Counted from the stretch's first letter, positions 51,382 to 62,856 are shown. The stretch: DNA of 64,000 nt from Agelas oroides (GCA_949130485.1 OX422185.1:17487011-17551010); one strand, 5' to 3'. Notes: generated by a model not told the origin, from the sequence alone. Translations and numbers: made by a program.

Positions 51382-51560
51382 TAGGCTCAACTGAGCCTTC
51401 CAAAAATTTCCAATTGAGAAGTGAAGGTATCCTTACTACCTTCCTACTTTATAAACAACTCAGTGAACCTAACACTTGTGGGTCTGAGAGGATGTCAGCT
51501 ATGAATACTGATATGAGCCATGAATATACTGATCTGAGCTATGAATACCAGCTATGACCA
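51382..51560 (+). repeat. HVC cassette 29
   Basis: Core CAATTGAGAAGTGAAGGTAT (about 22 bp) replaces the 46-bp core of cassette 22. Flanks AGGCTCAACTGAGCC and CCTTACTACCTTCCT are the same. Confidence 0.9.
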
Positions 51561-52362
51561 GTTCCCCCTGATTTGACTGTATTCTAGATTGATTGCAACT
51601 TCAATACATGAATCTACACAGACCTGGGTGACGCCTCTCATGACTCATCCCAAAAGTCAAGGGTGGACATGCAATTACCATAGTCTCGCGAAAGAGCGCC
51701 CATGGGCGGAGCACATTAAAAGTCTGCCAATAAGGGGAGTGGGCGCTCTTTTGAGTGTTTCCGCATTTAACCACGGAAGAGCGGCCATGTCATGTTTGCA
51801 TGCCCTCGAAGAAAATAATTGGACAAACAAAAACATATAACAGAACCACCATCGGCTTCAAAGTCGAGCCCTGACAGCACACAACACACTGAACGGCACC
51901 ATATCGCTGTGAGCTTGAGCATGGTATAGCTCGCCATGCACACTGTATTAGCTACGCCCGTCTATATATATAAATGGCTTGTAGTAACCTTCGGTGAAGT
52001 ATAACATAGAAGTTTCTTACCCCAGATATGCATAGTGCTTGTGGCTATGCTTCTCAAACTCCACAAGTACACTCCATTAGCCATGTGAAGCTCGCTCCAG
52101 GGTGGGCGCTCATTCAAGTAAACTTTGACCCTATACAAGAAATTGGGCAAAAAGTAACTCTTTCATGAGACTACCTTGTTGCTAGTTCTTCAACAATTGT
52201 TAGCATGATGCCTACACACACACACTGTCTCATTCCCAGGCTTGTCCTAGGTTTGTGGAGTTGTTTATAAAGGAGAACTACACCTGATAATGGTGATTGT
52301 AGCCTGGCTGTTTGTAGGTCTGTGTACAAGCTATGGTGTTAGCATGGTACCTGCACACAAAC

Positions 52363-52480
52363 GATAACCTACGCATGCACTCACGCACGCACACACACAC
52401 ATGCACGCACTCACACATACATATGCACGCACTCACACATACATACGCACACATGGACACACACACACACACACTCATTT
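52363..52480. repeat. (CA)n microsatellite, unit 2
   Basis: Contains an additional CGCACTCACACATACATATG block compared with 41,600-41,690. Confidence 0.93.
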
Positions 52481-53267
52481 CTAGGCTCCTCCCTGGCTTT
52501 TCAGTCACATAAAATGAACAAGAGCTGGGAGGGTTTGATCATGCACCCATGGCATGTGGTTTTGAATCACTCCCCATGCAAACTGCCTTGAAATATTGCC
52601 AATGCTGGATTATACTTGTTGTTGGAGTCCTTGATGTTGCTGGGACCTATGCATCAGCTGTTTCACCATTCACTAGCTAGCTTGTAAGCATAGCTTTGAC
52701 CTAGGTAGTTTTCCAGGCTTGGTTGTGTAACTAGTATAATTGCCGAACACCTTAGCGTGAGGCACATAATCGTGTGGGCACAGCGGGCGCTTATGGGGCC
52801 TTAGTCTGAGGTTGTGCTTGTATGAATGTATGTATGTATGTCCGTAACGGGTTTACGACCGAAGTATACGAGTTTACGTATAGATTATGTACCCTCCAGC
52901 ACGTGCCCCTCTTGGTGCGCTTGAGCTCACGATACGATGGAAGACTTAGAGGAGAGACGACGACACCGCTGACCTCTGAACGGGACAGGCAGAGGACAGC
53001 ACAGCGTCCCACTCACGTCCTCAAAAGTCCTCGACATCATCTTGACTGCGCTTCGCTGTTTCGTCTGATCGTTCCACGTGCTCTGCGTGAGGCACATGAT
53101 GTGCATGCGTATACCTAGTTATAACATGCAACAAACAGGCTGGGGAGTGAGCTTTGTTCGTAGCAGCCTTCCAATGACTCATAGTGAGCAGAAAAGGTAG
53201 GTTCAAAACTGATTCATGAATATTTGTAGCCTCATTCCCAGGCTCTCCCCAAGCTTTTTGTCACAGT

Positions 53268-53281
53268 AAGTACATGAGGTG
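53268..53281. other. Empty site of the 1,132-bp foldback
   Basis: AGTAAGTACATGAGG is continuous here, with a single TA where unit 1 has the element between two TAs. Confidence 0.93.
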
Positions 53282-53318
53282 AAGGTCTGGGAACATTAGA
53301 ATTTTTGAGTGTTTGGTT

Positions 53319-53418
53319 GGGCTCAATTATTGAGCCTTCCAAAAATTTTCGAACTATATCTCGACCCCAAAGAACTATATCATGACCCTAGAGCTAGCCT
53401 ATGACTAATCTACCATTC
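53319..53418 (+). repeat. HVC cassette 30 (partner of 23)
   Basis: Identical to 43,672-43,771 by eye; right block lost in both. Confidence 0.75.
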
Positions 53419-54605
53419 AACTCGCTAGTGTGGGGCTCGCTCAGGCTCGCCCCAATTAAAATCGCCAGTAAGCATGTAGGGTAAAGCACCAAAGTAGCCT
53501 TGTGGGCCAGCTGCCAGTCGTTCCAGGAAATAATGGAAAATATGGCTGTCTTGCAAGACTAATTCGGAAGATGATTTGTGAATTCTTCTCTGAATTGTGA
53601 GCAATTGCTGGACTATAAAAGCATAATGAAAGCATATAGTTTCAAAAGCATAATTCATTAGCAGTGAAGCATAGCATAATGAGGAGCTTGCAGTATGTTT
53701 TTCACAAGTGACAATATGCTGGGCTAGCCTTTATGTGTGTCGTCTATGCACGAACCTTACCTGAAGCGATCTCAACCCGGTGTATATAATTTCGTACGGT
53801 CTGCGAGCAGCCTGCCATTGATGGTCAGTCTGTAGCTGCTGTGACAAACAAGAAGTAAGGTGCCGCGTGTGCTTAAACTTGATGCTACGGTTGCCAACAC
53901 TGTACTCTGACGGTAGCCCAGCATAGTGCACGAGGGTGTTCAATTTTTGGGAAATATTTAAATGCGCATTTAAAATTTACGGTACATGGCCGCAAGCAAG
54001 CAACCAAACTAGCACGTATACACACACATTTGTGCAACGCAGTCCTGCTAGTGTAGGGCTCGCTCAGGCTCGCCCCAATCAATCCACTGATACTTACAGT
54101 ATTAATACACCATAGTACAAAGCTATACCAGAAAACATCACGAGTTTGTTGCCGTCTGTATTGTTACGTGTGCGCAGCACAAGTAACAATGCCAACGGCA
54201 ACAAACTTTTTCCGGTATAGCTTGGTACTCTATGGTGATAAGGATTTTATTATACGAACCTTCGATTTCATTGCACGTTCAAACGCATGGTGACATGGTA
54301 CATTTGGCAGCCACGGATAAGAAATAGCAATGTGTGACCGAAAAGTCTTGCAAAAGGGTATTGTTTAGAGGTATTAATTCTTGGCATGCACCCAATAGAT
54401 TTGCGGAGGGGCTAGTATTGTTCTGTATTGTATTGTATTCACATACCATGTAACCACTGAAAACAAGAATAGTTATTTACTTGTCATTAGGCTCCAAAAA
54501 AAAATTTTTTCAGCATCAGCTAACTTTTTTCCACCATGACAATTACAGCTAGTACTTACTTTGTGAGGCCGAGTAAGAGCATGGGAACGATTTTATGCAT
54601 TTCAA

Positions 54606-54811
54606 AGGGCTCAGTTATTGAGCCTTCCAAAAATTTTCTGTAACAAACAAGTTAACCTCCTATTTTCTGGTACTAGAAGCCCTGCTCTTGTTCTTGGTTT
54701 ATAAAGCACTCCATGAACCTAACACTTGTGGGTTTCAGAGGATGTCAGCTATGAATAATAAACCGGCCATGAATATACTGATTTGGGCCATGAATACCAG
54801 CTATGAACAAT
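54606..54811 (+). repeat. HVC cassette 31 (partner of 24)
   Basis: One A fewer in the AAAAATTTT run; core otherwise identical. Confidence 0.9.
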
Positions 54812-55159
54812 CTGCTGCATTTACAGGATGGTAGTCTCGTTCTACCAACTAAGTTGGAGAAATAAGTGTACCTACCTATAGCCTCCCCCGCAATGTTTCT
54901 GAAACAAACCGTAAGTAAATCCCTGCCCGACCCTATACCTACCCTTTGTTTCAGAAACACACTTCCTGTTGGGGGAACTATACGTTCCCAGACCCCCTTT
55001 CCTCTTGGAGTGTTAAAGGGGGGTCTGGGGACGAGACTAACAGAATGGCTACACAGTTCTGGTTACACACCCAAATGTCAAGGGTGGACATGTGATCAAT
55101 ATCTCATTACTGGTCTAATTTCTTCATCAATAATTGTTAGCATTGCGCCCACACATACA

Positions 55160-55276
55160 CAGCCTTGTTGCTAAGCTAAACTGGAAAGCTGAGGAGGAGC
55201 CTGGGAATGAGACTACACATACACAGCCTTGTTGCTAAGCTAAACTGGAAAGTTGAGGAGGAACCTGGGAATGAGA

Positions 55277-55348
<72 letters not shown>

Positions 55349-55374
55349 GCATGGATGCACACACACACACACGC
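55160..55374. repeat. Mini foldbacks and (CA)n, unit 2
   Basis: Both mini foldbacks here start CAGCCTTGTTGCTAAGCTAA, whereas in unit 1 the first starts TTGTTTCCAGGC. The CA tract is longer and purer than in unit 1. Confidence 0.88.
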
Positions 55375-55546
55375 ATAATTAAAACTAGAAAACCAGACTT
55401 CAACAGCTCAGTGGTAATTAATGTAGACAATGGTAAGCCAAATAATGCGAGAAATAAATTTCACAGAGAAAGATCCAGCTGAGATTCGAACCCAAGACTT
55501 TCTGAATACTAGTCAGACGATCTTACCACTCAGCCACTTAGACCCC
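55373..55546 (-). repeat. tRNA-derived SINE, unit 2
   Basis: Same as 45,721-45,894 with one change in the anticodon-side region (GACGATC against GACGACC, plus strand). Confidence 0.85.
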
Positions 55547-55641
55547 TACTCCTGGAGAACAAGCAAGTAAAAAGCACTGCCTAATTAGCTCTCTTGAGCT
55601 AATTAACTGGAACACTGGCTGGAATCATAGCTATAGGACGT

Positions 55642-55844
55642 TATTCATGGCTCAAATTAGTATATTCACAACTCAGTTTAGTATTCATAGCTGACATCCT
55701 CCCAAACCCACAAGTGTTAGGTTCACTGAGTTGTTTATAAAGGAAGAGCTGCAGCAACCTCTAGCTTTTGCTAGAGATTCAGAACGTTCTACCACTGGTA
55801 GATATCCCATGTGATAATTTTTGAAAGGCTCAGTAATTGAGCCT
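55642..55844 (-). repeat. HVC cassette 32 (partner of 25)
   Basis: Core differs from cassette 25 only in the block after CAGCAACC. Confidence 0.88.
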
Positions 55845-56569
55845 AACAATCTTACTCCAGCTTCCTAGCCTTGTTCCAAATCTCTGCCCAGCTTTCCATC
55901 ACTTGCAGGGGGGGGGGGGGGGGCCTGGGAACGAGGCTACCAGCTTGCCCAAACATTAAGAGGTGGGCAATAGCAGCTACAAATGATTCAATATAATTGT
56001 AACAAGATTTTCTTCCAGAATAGCATGGTGATAACAATTTTATCATACAAACCTCTGATTTCACTGACTTGTAGCAAGAGTTATTGCAATAATTTTGCTT
56101 GTAGTACCTGATCGGGGCGATCGTGAGTGAGCCACACACTATAGCAGAACTGCATTGTGCATGTGTGTGGATGTTTGCTTGTTTGCTTGCTTGCTTGTGG
56201 CCACTTACTGCACCTTTCAAATAAGTGCATTAAATATTTCACAAAGGTTAAACCGTCGAACGCTTTAACGTCAACAGCTGAGTGCACTGGCTTAGCGCGA
56301 ATGAGCTGCTGGGACTGTATATAGCGTTGGAGCGAAAGTCGGAGACCAGGGACAAAGACAACTCAAATAGAAGCACGCATGGCAACTTACTTCTCATTTC
56401 TGTGAGCAGGCTGCTCAGTCACAGACGTCCAGCACACAGGCCATGCATGTAGCATAGCAGCAGGGATTTTTTGACACTACCTTTGATGAACCCAAGCTGC
56501 CTCTCATCCAAGCCTTTCATTCTGGCATAACAGCATAACGTCCACAACAATAGAATCTTAAAGTACATG

Positions 56570-56760
56570 TTATTCATAGCTCAAATCACAATATCCACAA
56601 CTCATATCATTATTCATAGCCAACATCCTCTCAGACCCACAAGTGTTAGGTTCATGGAGTTGTTTATAAACTAAGAACATAGGAAGCCTCTAACCATTGC
56701 TCCTGAGATGCCAATCTGATTATAGAAAAAAGTTTTGGAAGGCTCAATAATTGAGCCTAA
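56570..56760 (-). repeat. HVC cassette 33 (partner of 26)
   Basis: Core replaced relative to cassette 26; also GTTCATGGAG against GTTCGCGGAG in the right block and AAAAGTTTT against AAAATTTTT beside the palindrome. Confidence 0.92.
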
Positions 56761-57383
56761 TGACTAGTTGAACACAAAATTCATATCATGGACAAACAAT
56801 GTGCAGTCTGGATCGAATCTGATGATGTTACTGTAGCGAAATTGGTGTGTGCTTTGACGACATTCCAAGGACAAGAGTTATAAATACAAACGACAAGAAC
56901 GCATTCTATGGATGGAGTCACAATGGGCACATACAATTTTCAACTCAGCTGAAGCCATGTGGCTATAGTCAAAATTGCTTCTTATAGCTCACCAAATACA
57001 CCTTAGCATGACCTTCAGTGGACAAAAGAGATACAATTATGCTGGGTGGCCTGGTACCCAGGCTTTTAGGGAGTGAGTTTCAGGTCAGGAGAGCCCCAGA
57101 ACAAAGAGAGCTTGTATATAAATTCTAGCCTTGTTTCTAGCTCCCCATTAAACTTTCTATCGCACAGTAAATGTGACCGTCCAGCGTAGAAATTGAACAC
57201 ACGTGTTTTGATCACATCTCTATACTTGAAACACTGTAGCGCAAAAAGGGTGGGGCTCACACATGCTACTTAGACCTGTCTGACATTCATGCACCTATGC
57301 AGAGTGTATGAGCCAAACCTTCGTAACAGAATAACATGTTTACTTAGGACTGCCAAAGTTACAACCATGACTGTTGTGCTAGT
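56761..57383. repeat. Rep-C and decayed foldback, unit 2
   Basis: Collinear with 47,113-47,721; small insertions such as ATCTCTAT near 57,215 and CTGTCTGACATT near 57,278. Confidence 0.7.
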
Positions 57384-57573
57384 TAGGCTCAACTAGTTAG
57401 GCTCAACTAGTGAGCCTCCCAAAAATTTATTTCTTGAAAACAAAATAGGAAAGAACGGCTGTGTAGCACTAAAATCTGCTGGACAGGCTCTTGGTTTATA
57501 AACCACCCAGTGAACCTAACACTTGTGGGTTTGGGAGGATGTCAGCTATGAATACTGATATGAGCAATGAATA
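57384..57573 (+). repeat. HVC cassette 34 (partner of 27)
   Basis: One base differs in the core (ATAGGAAAG against ATAGGAGAG). Confidence 0.88.
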
Positions 57574-57689
57574 TTTTTTTACAAAATTCATTGCCTGCTG
57601 TGGACTGTGACTGACCCCATTCCACTCAAGAAAGAGAGCTAAATTAGTCTGAGCAAATTTTTGTATGTGCCCTTTTCAAAAAAAATATG

Positions 57690-58053
57690 GTACGGTTAAG
57701 CGGGAGAGGGCCTGGTACATTTCCTCATGTGAGTGACGTCACGGACAGGGCAAATTATGTGAACGTGGGCGTCATGTAAACCACAAAAAACTTCGCTCGC
57801 ACGCACGCACTGGAGCGCAACTATTCCGAGTCGAAAGATAGCAGCGCACGAAGGCGCTTTTATGTCGCTATTCACGAGACAGTCGGGAGGACAGAGAGTT
57901 TTACCAAGTCAAAACAGTGAAGACACACACCAGCAATCAGTGAGCAATTTAGTCGTGCTCGCCCACGTTCAATTAAAGTCTTTCTACCGCCTTTCTACCC
58001 GTGACGTCACTCACGTGAAGAAATGTACCAGGCCCTCTCCCGCTTAACCGTAC
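57690..58053. mobile_element. 364-bp foldback, unit 2 copy
   Basis: Same ends and flanks as 48,028-48,391, so it was present before the tandem duplication. Confidence 0.88.
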
Positions 58054-58709
58054 TGCAAGCGACGGGAAGCTGGGCGCGGGACTGGGAACGAGGCTAGCTC
58101 TTACCCACTTCCAGAAAGTCAGTCTGGCTTTCTAGTATATGTTATACTTGTAGCTGCACATAATGTAGGCATTCTATTATTAACCATTTAATTGCTGGCA
58201 TCAACCAATTTGGATCCAATGGACTTCGGAGATAATCTAATTTCCGGACAAAATGCACCTATCAATGTTGTGCCCCACTACCCCTAGTACGGGCTATAGT
58301 GAGGCAAGGTGGGGATTGAACTAATTAAACATATGTAATCCCCCACCTTTCGGGAGGGGATTTGATTATAGGGGATGCCCTACATAGTGGGGCAATTGAT
58401 GGAATTTGACACATACAGTGCAGCTATGCAGTATACAGAAAACAGAGGTAATCAAATTTCCCACTATGGGGCAGTCTGTTTCCCTCTACCCATACGGGGT
58501 GGTGGGACATATAATTGCCGAGCGCCTTAGCACGAGGCTACTAATCGTGCAGTGTAGTCAGTTCGCGTTTGTATGTATGTATGTATGTATATATATATAT
58601 CTGTCACACTTTAATTGCGTGGGTGCGGTTTCTGCCAGACTACCAGCCACGTGGTACTGGTCCGACCAGGAGGCGATCGACGTGTGAAAAAGATCGCGTG
58701 AGAGCCGAA

Positions 58710-58829
58710 ATGGAGCAGGAGCAGTCCAAGCGTGATCGTGCTAGAGAGCGAAGACGGAAACAAAGGGACACTGCATCAGAAGAGAGTAAGGCAAAGGAGA
58801 AAGAGTCTGACAGATTAAGGAAGAAGTGA
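58710..58829 (+). CDS. 39-aa Arg/Lys/Glu-rich ORF, third copy
   Basis: Differs from the 49,051 copy by one residue (AKEKESD against AKEEESD). Same doubts apply. Confidence 0.35.
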   Translation: MEQEQSKRDRARERRRKQRDTASEESKAKEKESDRLRKK

Positions 58830-59699
58830 TGTATACAGGGAGAGTCTAGTGGAGACAGGTTATGTTAACAACTACTACCTTGGAAATACACTTCATCGGC
58901 GACAATGACTCCACCACAGCATATCTTTGTGTTTGGAGACTCGCACGACACCTCGCTCACTTCCTGAAGCTCTTCAGACGACCACTTTGCCATCTTCACC
59001 GCTATACCTCGTCCCCAGCACCTAGCACCTACACGCTACACGTGGTTACAACGGATATCTACTTGCATCTTTCCGGATATTCTTCTGCGCGAGGCATACT
59101 CTGCGCATGCATATTCCTAGTTGATAAGTGCATAAAGTGGGAGAGAGAGACTGGTATCTTTTCTCACATATTAAACTGTGTGTGGGCACAGTAGGGCCCA
59201 GAGTAGCCTGGTTCCCAGGAATGAGGATAAGCTCGCGTTCACCGCAGGCTCAGTTATTTTAACATGCTCCAGACCTGACTGTCTGGTATCTTTTCTCACA
59301 TCAATATGAGTGGACACAGTAGAGCTCAGAACAGCCCTGTTCCCAGGAACGAGGCTAGGCTCAGAGCAGCAAGATACCAGGTACCTTACTACACTTACTG
59401 CATGTACCTAGCCAGCGGGGGGCGACCGTTGTACAAAGTACTGAGTGTGTAGTCGATTGAACTCTATGCAAAATACTGCGTGCTCGTTTAGAAAATTTTA
59501 GCCATTTTTCCAATCACATCATACAGGGTGTCAACCATCTACTGGACAAGCAGTTTAGGATTTCATCTTCTCATCATCCCATGTACATGTACGCAATTCA
59601 ACATTTAGTTTGTGTGTATACAGATCAGGTTTTTAGGCTAAGTTTGCTCCATATACAAGTATGGAATTTCATAGCTTCGGTTTATGGCAGAGTAATGAT

Positions 59700-59869
59700 A
59701 GGCTCAATTGAGCCCTCCAAACATTTTGTTAACAGAAACTACTCATGGTGGGGTGAAGGAGCTGAAGAAGTGAAGGCACCTTCCTGCTTTATAAACAACT
59801 CCGCGAACCTAACACTTGTGGGTTTGGGAGGATGTCGGCTATGAATAATGATATGAGCCATGAATATTG
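59700..59869 (+). repeat. HVC cassette 35 (partner of 28)
   Basis: CCAAACATTTTG instead of CCAAAAATTTTG; core unchanged. Confidence 0.88.
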
Positions 59870-59963
59870 TTTCACGAATTCATTATCAGCTGGACCAGTA
59901 CATGTATCTCCACTGCATTGAAGCTCTTACCCACCTCCAGAAAGTCAGTCTGACTTTCTAGTA

Positions 59964-60454
59964 CAGTGGAACCTCTATAATGCGGATACCATTGGTGCCA
60001 TCTAAAGTTTTATGAGTAAAGAGATGTCCCTACTTCGGAGGCTTCTGGTATATCTCCGGTAGGCGTGGTAAAGCGTACTCGTGCCGTTGAGCGCTACAAA
60101 GGTGCATTCCAGAGCTCTCCCTTGCTGTATGATGGTAAGAAAGGATAACCAGAGGCTAGAACTATGTGTACCAGCGTTAGTATAATGTCCAGTTGGTGAA
60201 TCAATCAGCGGTGCCGGACAATCTTGTGCGAGAGGCCTGCCAGCATCTGCATTATCAAGTGAATTCTGTACAGTCCAGTACCCACTACTAGCGGGACCAC
60301 AAAATCTGTCTGCTTTACAGAATAGCGAGGTGTCCACACTTTGGAGAGCTGTAAACTATTACACGTAATGCAAATTCAATCCGGACCGCAACCTTTTTGT
60401 CCTGTATAATGAGGTGTCCGCTATAGAGAATGTCCGTTAAGGGAGGTTCCACTG
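59964..60454. mobile_element. 491-bp pogo/Tigger-like MITE, unit 2
   Basis: Same length and TA flanks as 50,286-50,776; a few substitutions only. Confidence 0.88.
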
Positions 60455-60617
60455 TATATGTTACACTTGCAGCTGCACGTAATGTAGGCATTCTTTAACC
60501 ATTTAATTGCTGGCATCAACAGATTCGAACCCAATGGACTTTGGAGATAGGTTTTGGATAATCTAATTTCCAGACAAAATGCACCTATCAATGTTGTGCC
60601 CCACTACCCCTAGTACG

Positions 60618-61090
60618 GGCTATAGTGAGGCAAGGTGGGAATTTAACTAATTAAACATATGTAATCCCCCACCTTTTGGAAAGGGATTTGATCATAGGGG
60701 AAACCCTGCACAGTGGGGCAGATGATGGAATTTGACACATACAATGCAGCTATGCAGTATACGGAGAACAGAGGTAATCAAATTTCCAACTATAGGGGCA
60801 GTCTGTTTCCCTCTACATGACGTGTGTGGACACAGTTCAGGTTCAGAGTAGCCTTGTCACCAGGAACGAGGCTAGGCTCAGAGCAGCAAGATACCAGGTC
60901 ACTTATTACACTTACTGTGTGTACCTAGCCAGTGAGGGGAGCGACCGTTGTTTGATGCATGCAATGTAATGCAACAATATTTTATGTGTGTGTACAGATC
61001 AGGATTTAGGCTTAACTTTGCTTTATATGTGTAAGGAATTTTATAGCTTCTGTTTATGATAGAGTAATGCTAGGCTCAACCGAGCCTTCC
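60618..61090 (+). repeat. Large tandem duplication, unit 3 (start only)
   Basis: Matches 50,939-51,400 closely, then homology falls off inside the core of HVC cassette 36. The rest of the unit is absent. Confidence 0.85.
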
Positions 61091-61262
61091 AAAAATTTCA
61101 AATTTCCTAACAATTGTCTGCTGCACTGGAAAAACTAAAGCGCCCTTACTACCTCCCTGCTTTATAAACAACTCAGTGAACCTAACACTTGTGGGTTTGG
61201 GAGGATGTTGGCTATGAATATTAAACTGAGCTATGAATATACTGAACTGAGCTATGCATATT
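61072..61262 (+). repeat. HVC cassette 36
   Basis: AGGCTCAACCGAGCCTTCC, core AAATTTCCTAACAATTGTCT to ACTAAAGCGCC, then CTTACTACCTCCCTGC. Third version of the core at this position (cassettes 22 and 29 are the others). The tail differs too (TTAAACTGAGCTATGAATAT). Confidence 0.9.
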
Positions 61263-61588
61263 GCTTTTATTGTCTCGCTAGGTCCATGGCACATTGAACT
61301 CTCATGATCCACTGTGTGATGCCCCAACCGAAGCTGAAGAAGTGGAGGCAACTCACAGGAGTTAGTTGTAACATGTTATTCCAAGACACTGTCTCGGGCA
61401 CAATGGTCAGCAACCCTTCAGAGCTATATCACCTACATGTAGCTATTATATGTTTTGTACACTTGATGTTGTCCTATGTTGGTGCTTATCCTGTCTTCAT
61501 GGCTGGTACAGAACGCAAGATTGGTCTTCTCCATAGCTTGGCTATGCATGCATAGAAGTCATGACGACGTGTGACATCTGGGGTTTCT
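61263..61588. other. Unassigned; one 83-codon frame
   Basis: ATG at 61,304 opens MIHCVMPQPKLKKWRQLTGV with a hydrophobic middle (VAIICFVHLMLSYVGAYPVF) that could be one membrane segment. No family, no splice evidence; likely chance. Confidence 0.2.
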
Positions 61589-61683
61589 TACCACGGATCA
61601 CATGGCAAGAAACCCCAGGCCTTCTCCCTCCAGTCTGTACCACGGATCACATGGCAAGAAACCCCAGGCCTTCTCACTCCAGT
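61589..61683. repeat. 49-bp direct repeat, two copies
   Basis: TACCACGGATCACATGGCAA to CTTCTC(C/A)CTCCAGT at 61,589 and 61,638. Confidence 0.9.
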
Positions 61684-61839
61684 TTACATACACCGCTAAC
61701 GGGTAAAACCTGAGGCAGGGAGGGCCTGGAAAATAGGCTAGGCTTCCCTACTGTCCAGTTATTGCTTGTTTACATTATGCAAAACGAAGTGATAAGGGCT
61801 GGGGTAGTTACCCCACATGCATGCACCAAACACGGTTAA

Positions 61840-61920
61840 GCATAAATGAAGAGGTTATCCATTTACCAACTTGAGTTCGGAAAATAACTTGCTGACGGAT
61901 AACCTCCTCTTCATTTATGC
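61840..61920. repeat. Hairpin with 21-24-bp arms
   Basis: GCATAAATGAAGAGGTTATC C and GGATAACCTCCTCTTCATTT ATGC; the right arm has three extra bases. ACGGTTAAGC occurs just outside both sides (61,832 and 61,948). Confidence 0.8.
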
Positions 61921-62856
61921 AGAAGCGAACTGAGAAACCACTGAAAACGGTTAAGCAATCAGTTGTGTCTATCCACCAGTCTGGGGTGAGCCTGAGTGAG
62001 TCCCACACTAGCGTGACTGCATTGTACATGTGTGGAGAAGGTCCAGCAGGTCCGGGAGCTGCTGGACCAATGTTCAGCCAACCAACCTGTGCAAAAATAC
62101 CGTATATATAAGTTTCATCGGCCGGTTTTTCTAATTCTTGCTCCAAGATTACCCTAGTAGGGACCTTGGAAGGTAGCTGGATCCAAAAGACTTCTGTTGG
62201 GGGGTGGAGGCATGCATGCTTTGCCCCCTGAAAGTCCCAGTCGAAGCGTAAGTTTGTTGATTCCAGGTAGTCACTGGCTCGTGGGAGTGGAGTGACTGGG
62301 GAGTCATTTATAAAGGGGGTGTCGCTCACTTCTATGATACCGTGAGCGATGAAATTTCCTGGCCGCTATGATATTTCCCTAGGAAATAGTTACACTTGGC
62401 AATAACATTAGAGCCGTGATAAAATTTTCGAGCAATCAAATTTACTGTAGCACCGATGAAGACAAGAAAGTTCGCAGACAATAATACCTAGTTCACAAGT
62501 GTAACTGGTGCAACCAAATTGTTCAGGATTCAGTGACAACAGCTTCAAAACGATGTAAAAAGTAATTTGAGAACATAGTAATTTGCTGGGGGTGGGGTGA
62601 AGTGGGGGTGGGGGCGTGTGTACTATGCACGCTCGTAATATGGCCAGACCATTTCAAATTTTCTTCCTATGGGCCTGGTGTATGCTTGCTTGCTTGGACC
62701 GAACCACTTACTGTAAATTGCAAATGAGCACATTCAAATATTTCACAAAGACTGAATACCCAATGTGTATGTTAGTGTCGGTGTGAAAGGAGCCGTAGGG
62801 AGCAATAATGACTCAAGTTGAATGCATATATAGCACGCACGACAACTTACTTCCCG
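61921..62856. other. No gene; repeat fragments
   Basis: GGTGAGCCTGAGTGAGTCCC at 61,985 belongs to the GAGC-repeat seen at 39,999. CATTCAAATATTTCACAAAG at 62,731 starts a fragment of the 46.2-kb dispersed repeat. 62,330-62,480 resembles the CGCGAAAA family loosely (GATAAAATTTTCGAGC). An open frame of 173 codons on the minus strand crosses these repeats and is not supported. Confidence 0.5.

Larger units (their letters stand above)
50939..60617 (+). repeat. Large tandem duplication, unit 2 (9.68 kb)
   Basis: Same content and order as unit 1 without the 1,132-bp foldback. Features below note only the cassettes and places where the copies differ. Confidence 0.9.

Noticed and set aside
42042-53118. 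98-codon frame MNVCMYVRNGFTTEVYEF in both tandem units
   Set aside because: Starts in a (GTAT)n run; the identical copy merely reflects the recent duplication.
4018-55482. Cys/Val or His/Thr-rich frames at the CA/TG tracts
   Set aside because: Pure consequence of dinucleotide repeats, open in several frames at once.
50324-60337. 111-codon minus-strand frame in the pogo-like MITE
   Set aside because: No transposase motifs; the decayed copy at 29.6 kb does not keep the frame.
23714-61555. Recurrent short protein starting (M)IGSTEPSKNF with a variable middle
   Set aside because: It is the HVC cassette read in one frame. Frames break in many copies and the palindrome explains the conserved residues. 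A variable-core protein family was considered and dropped for lack of splice sites and frame conservation.
61808-62329. 173-codon minus-strand frame
   Set aside because: Crosses a hairpin and a GAGC-type repeat fragment that occurs elsewhere without the frame; composition looks random.
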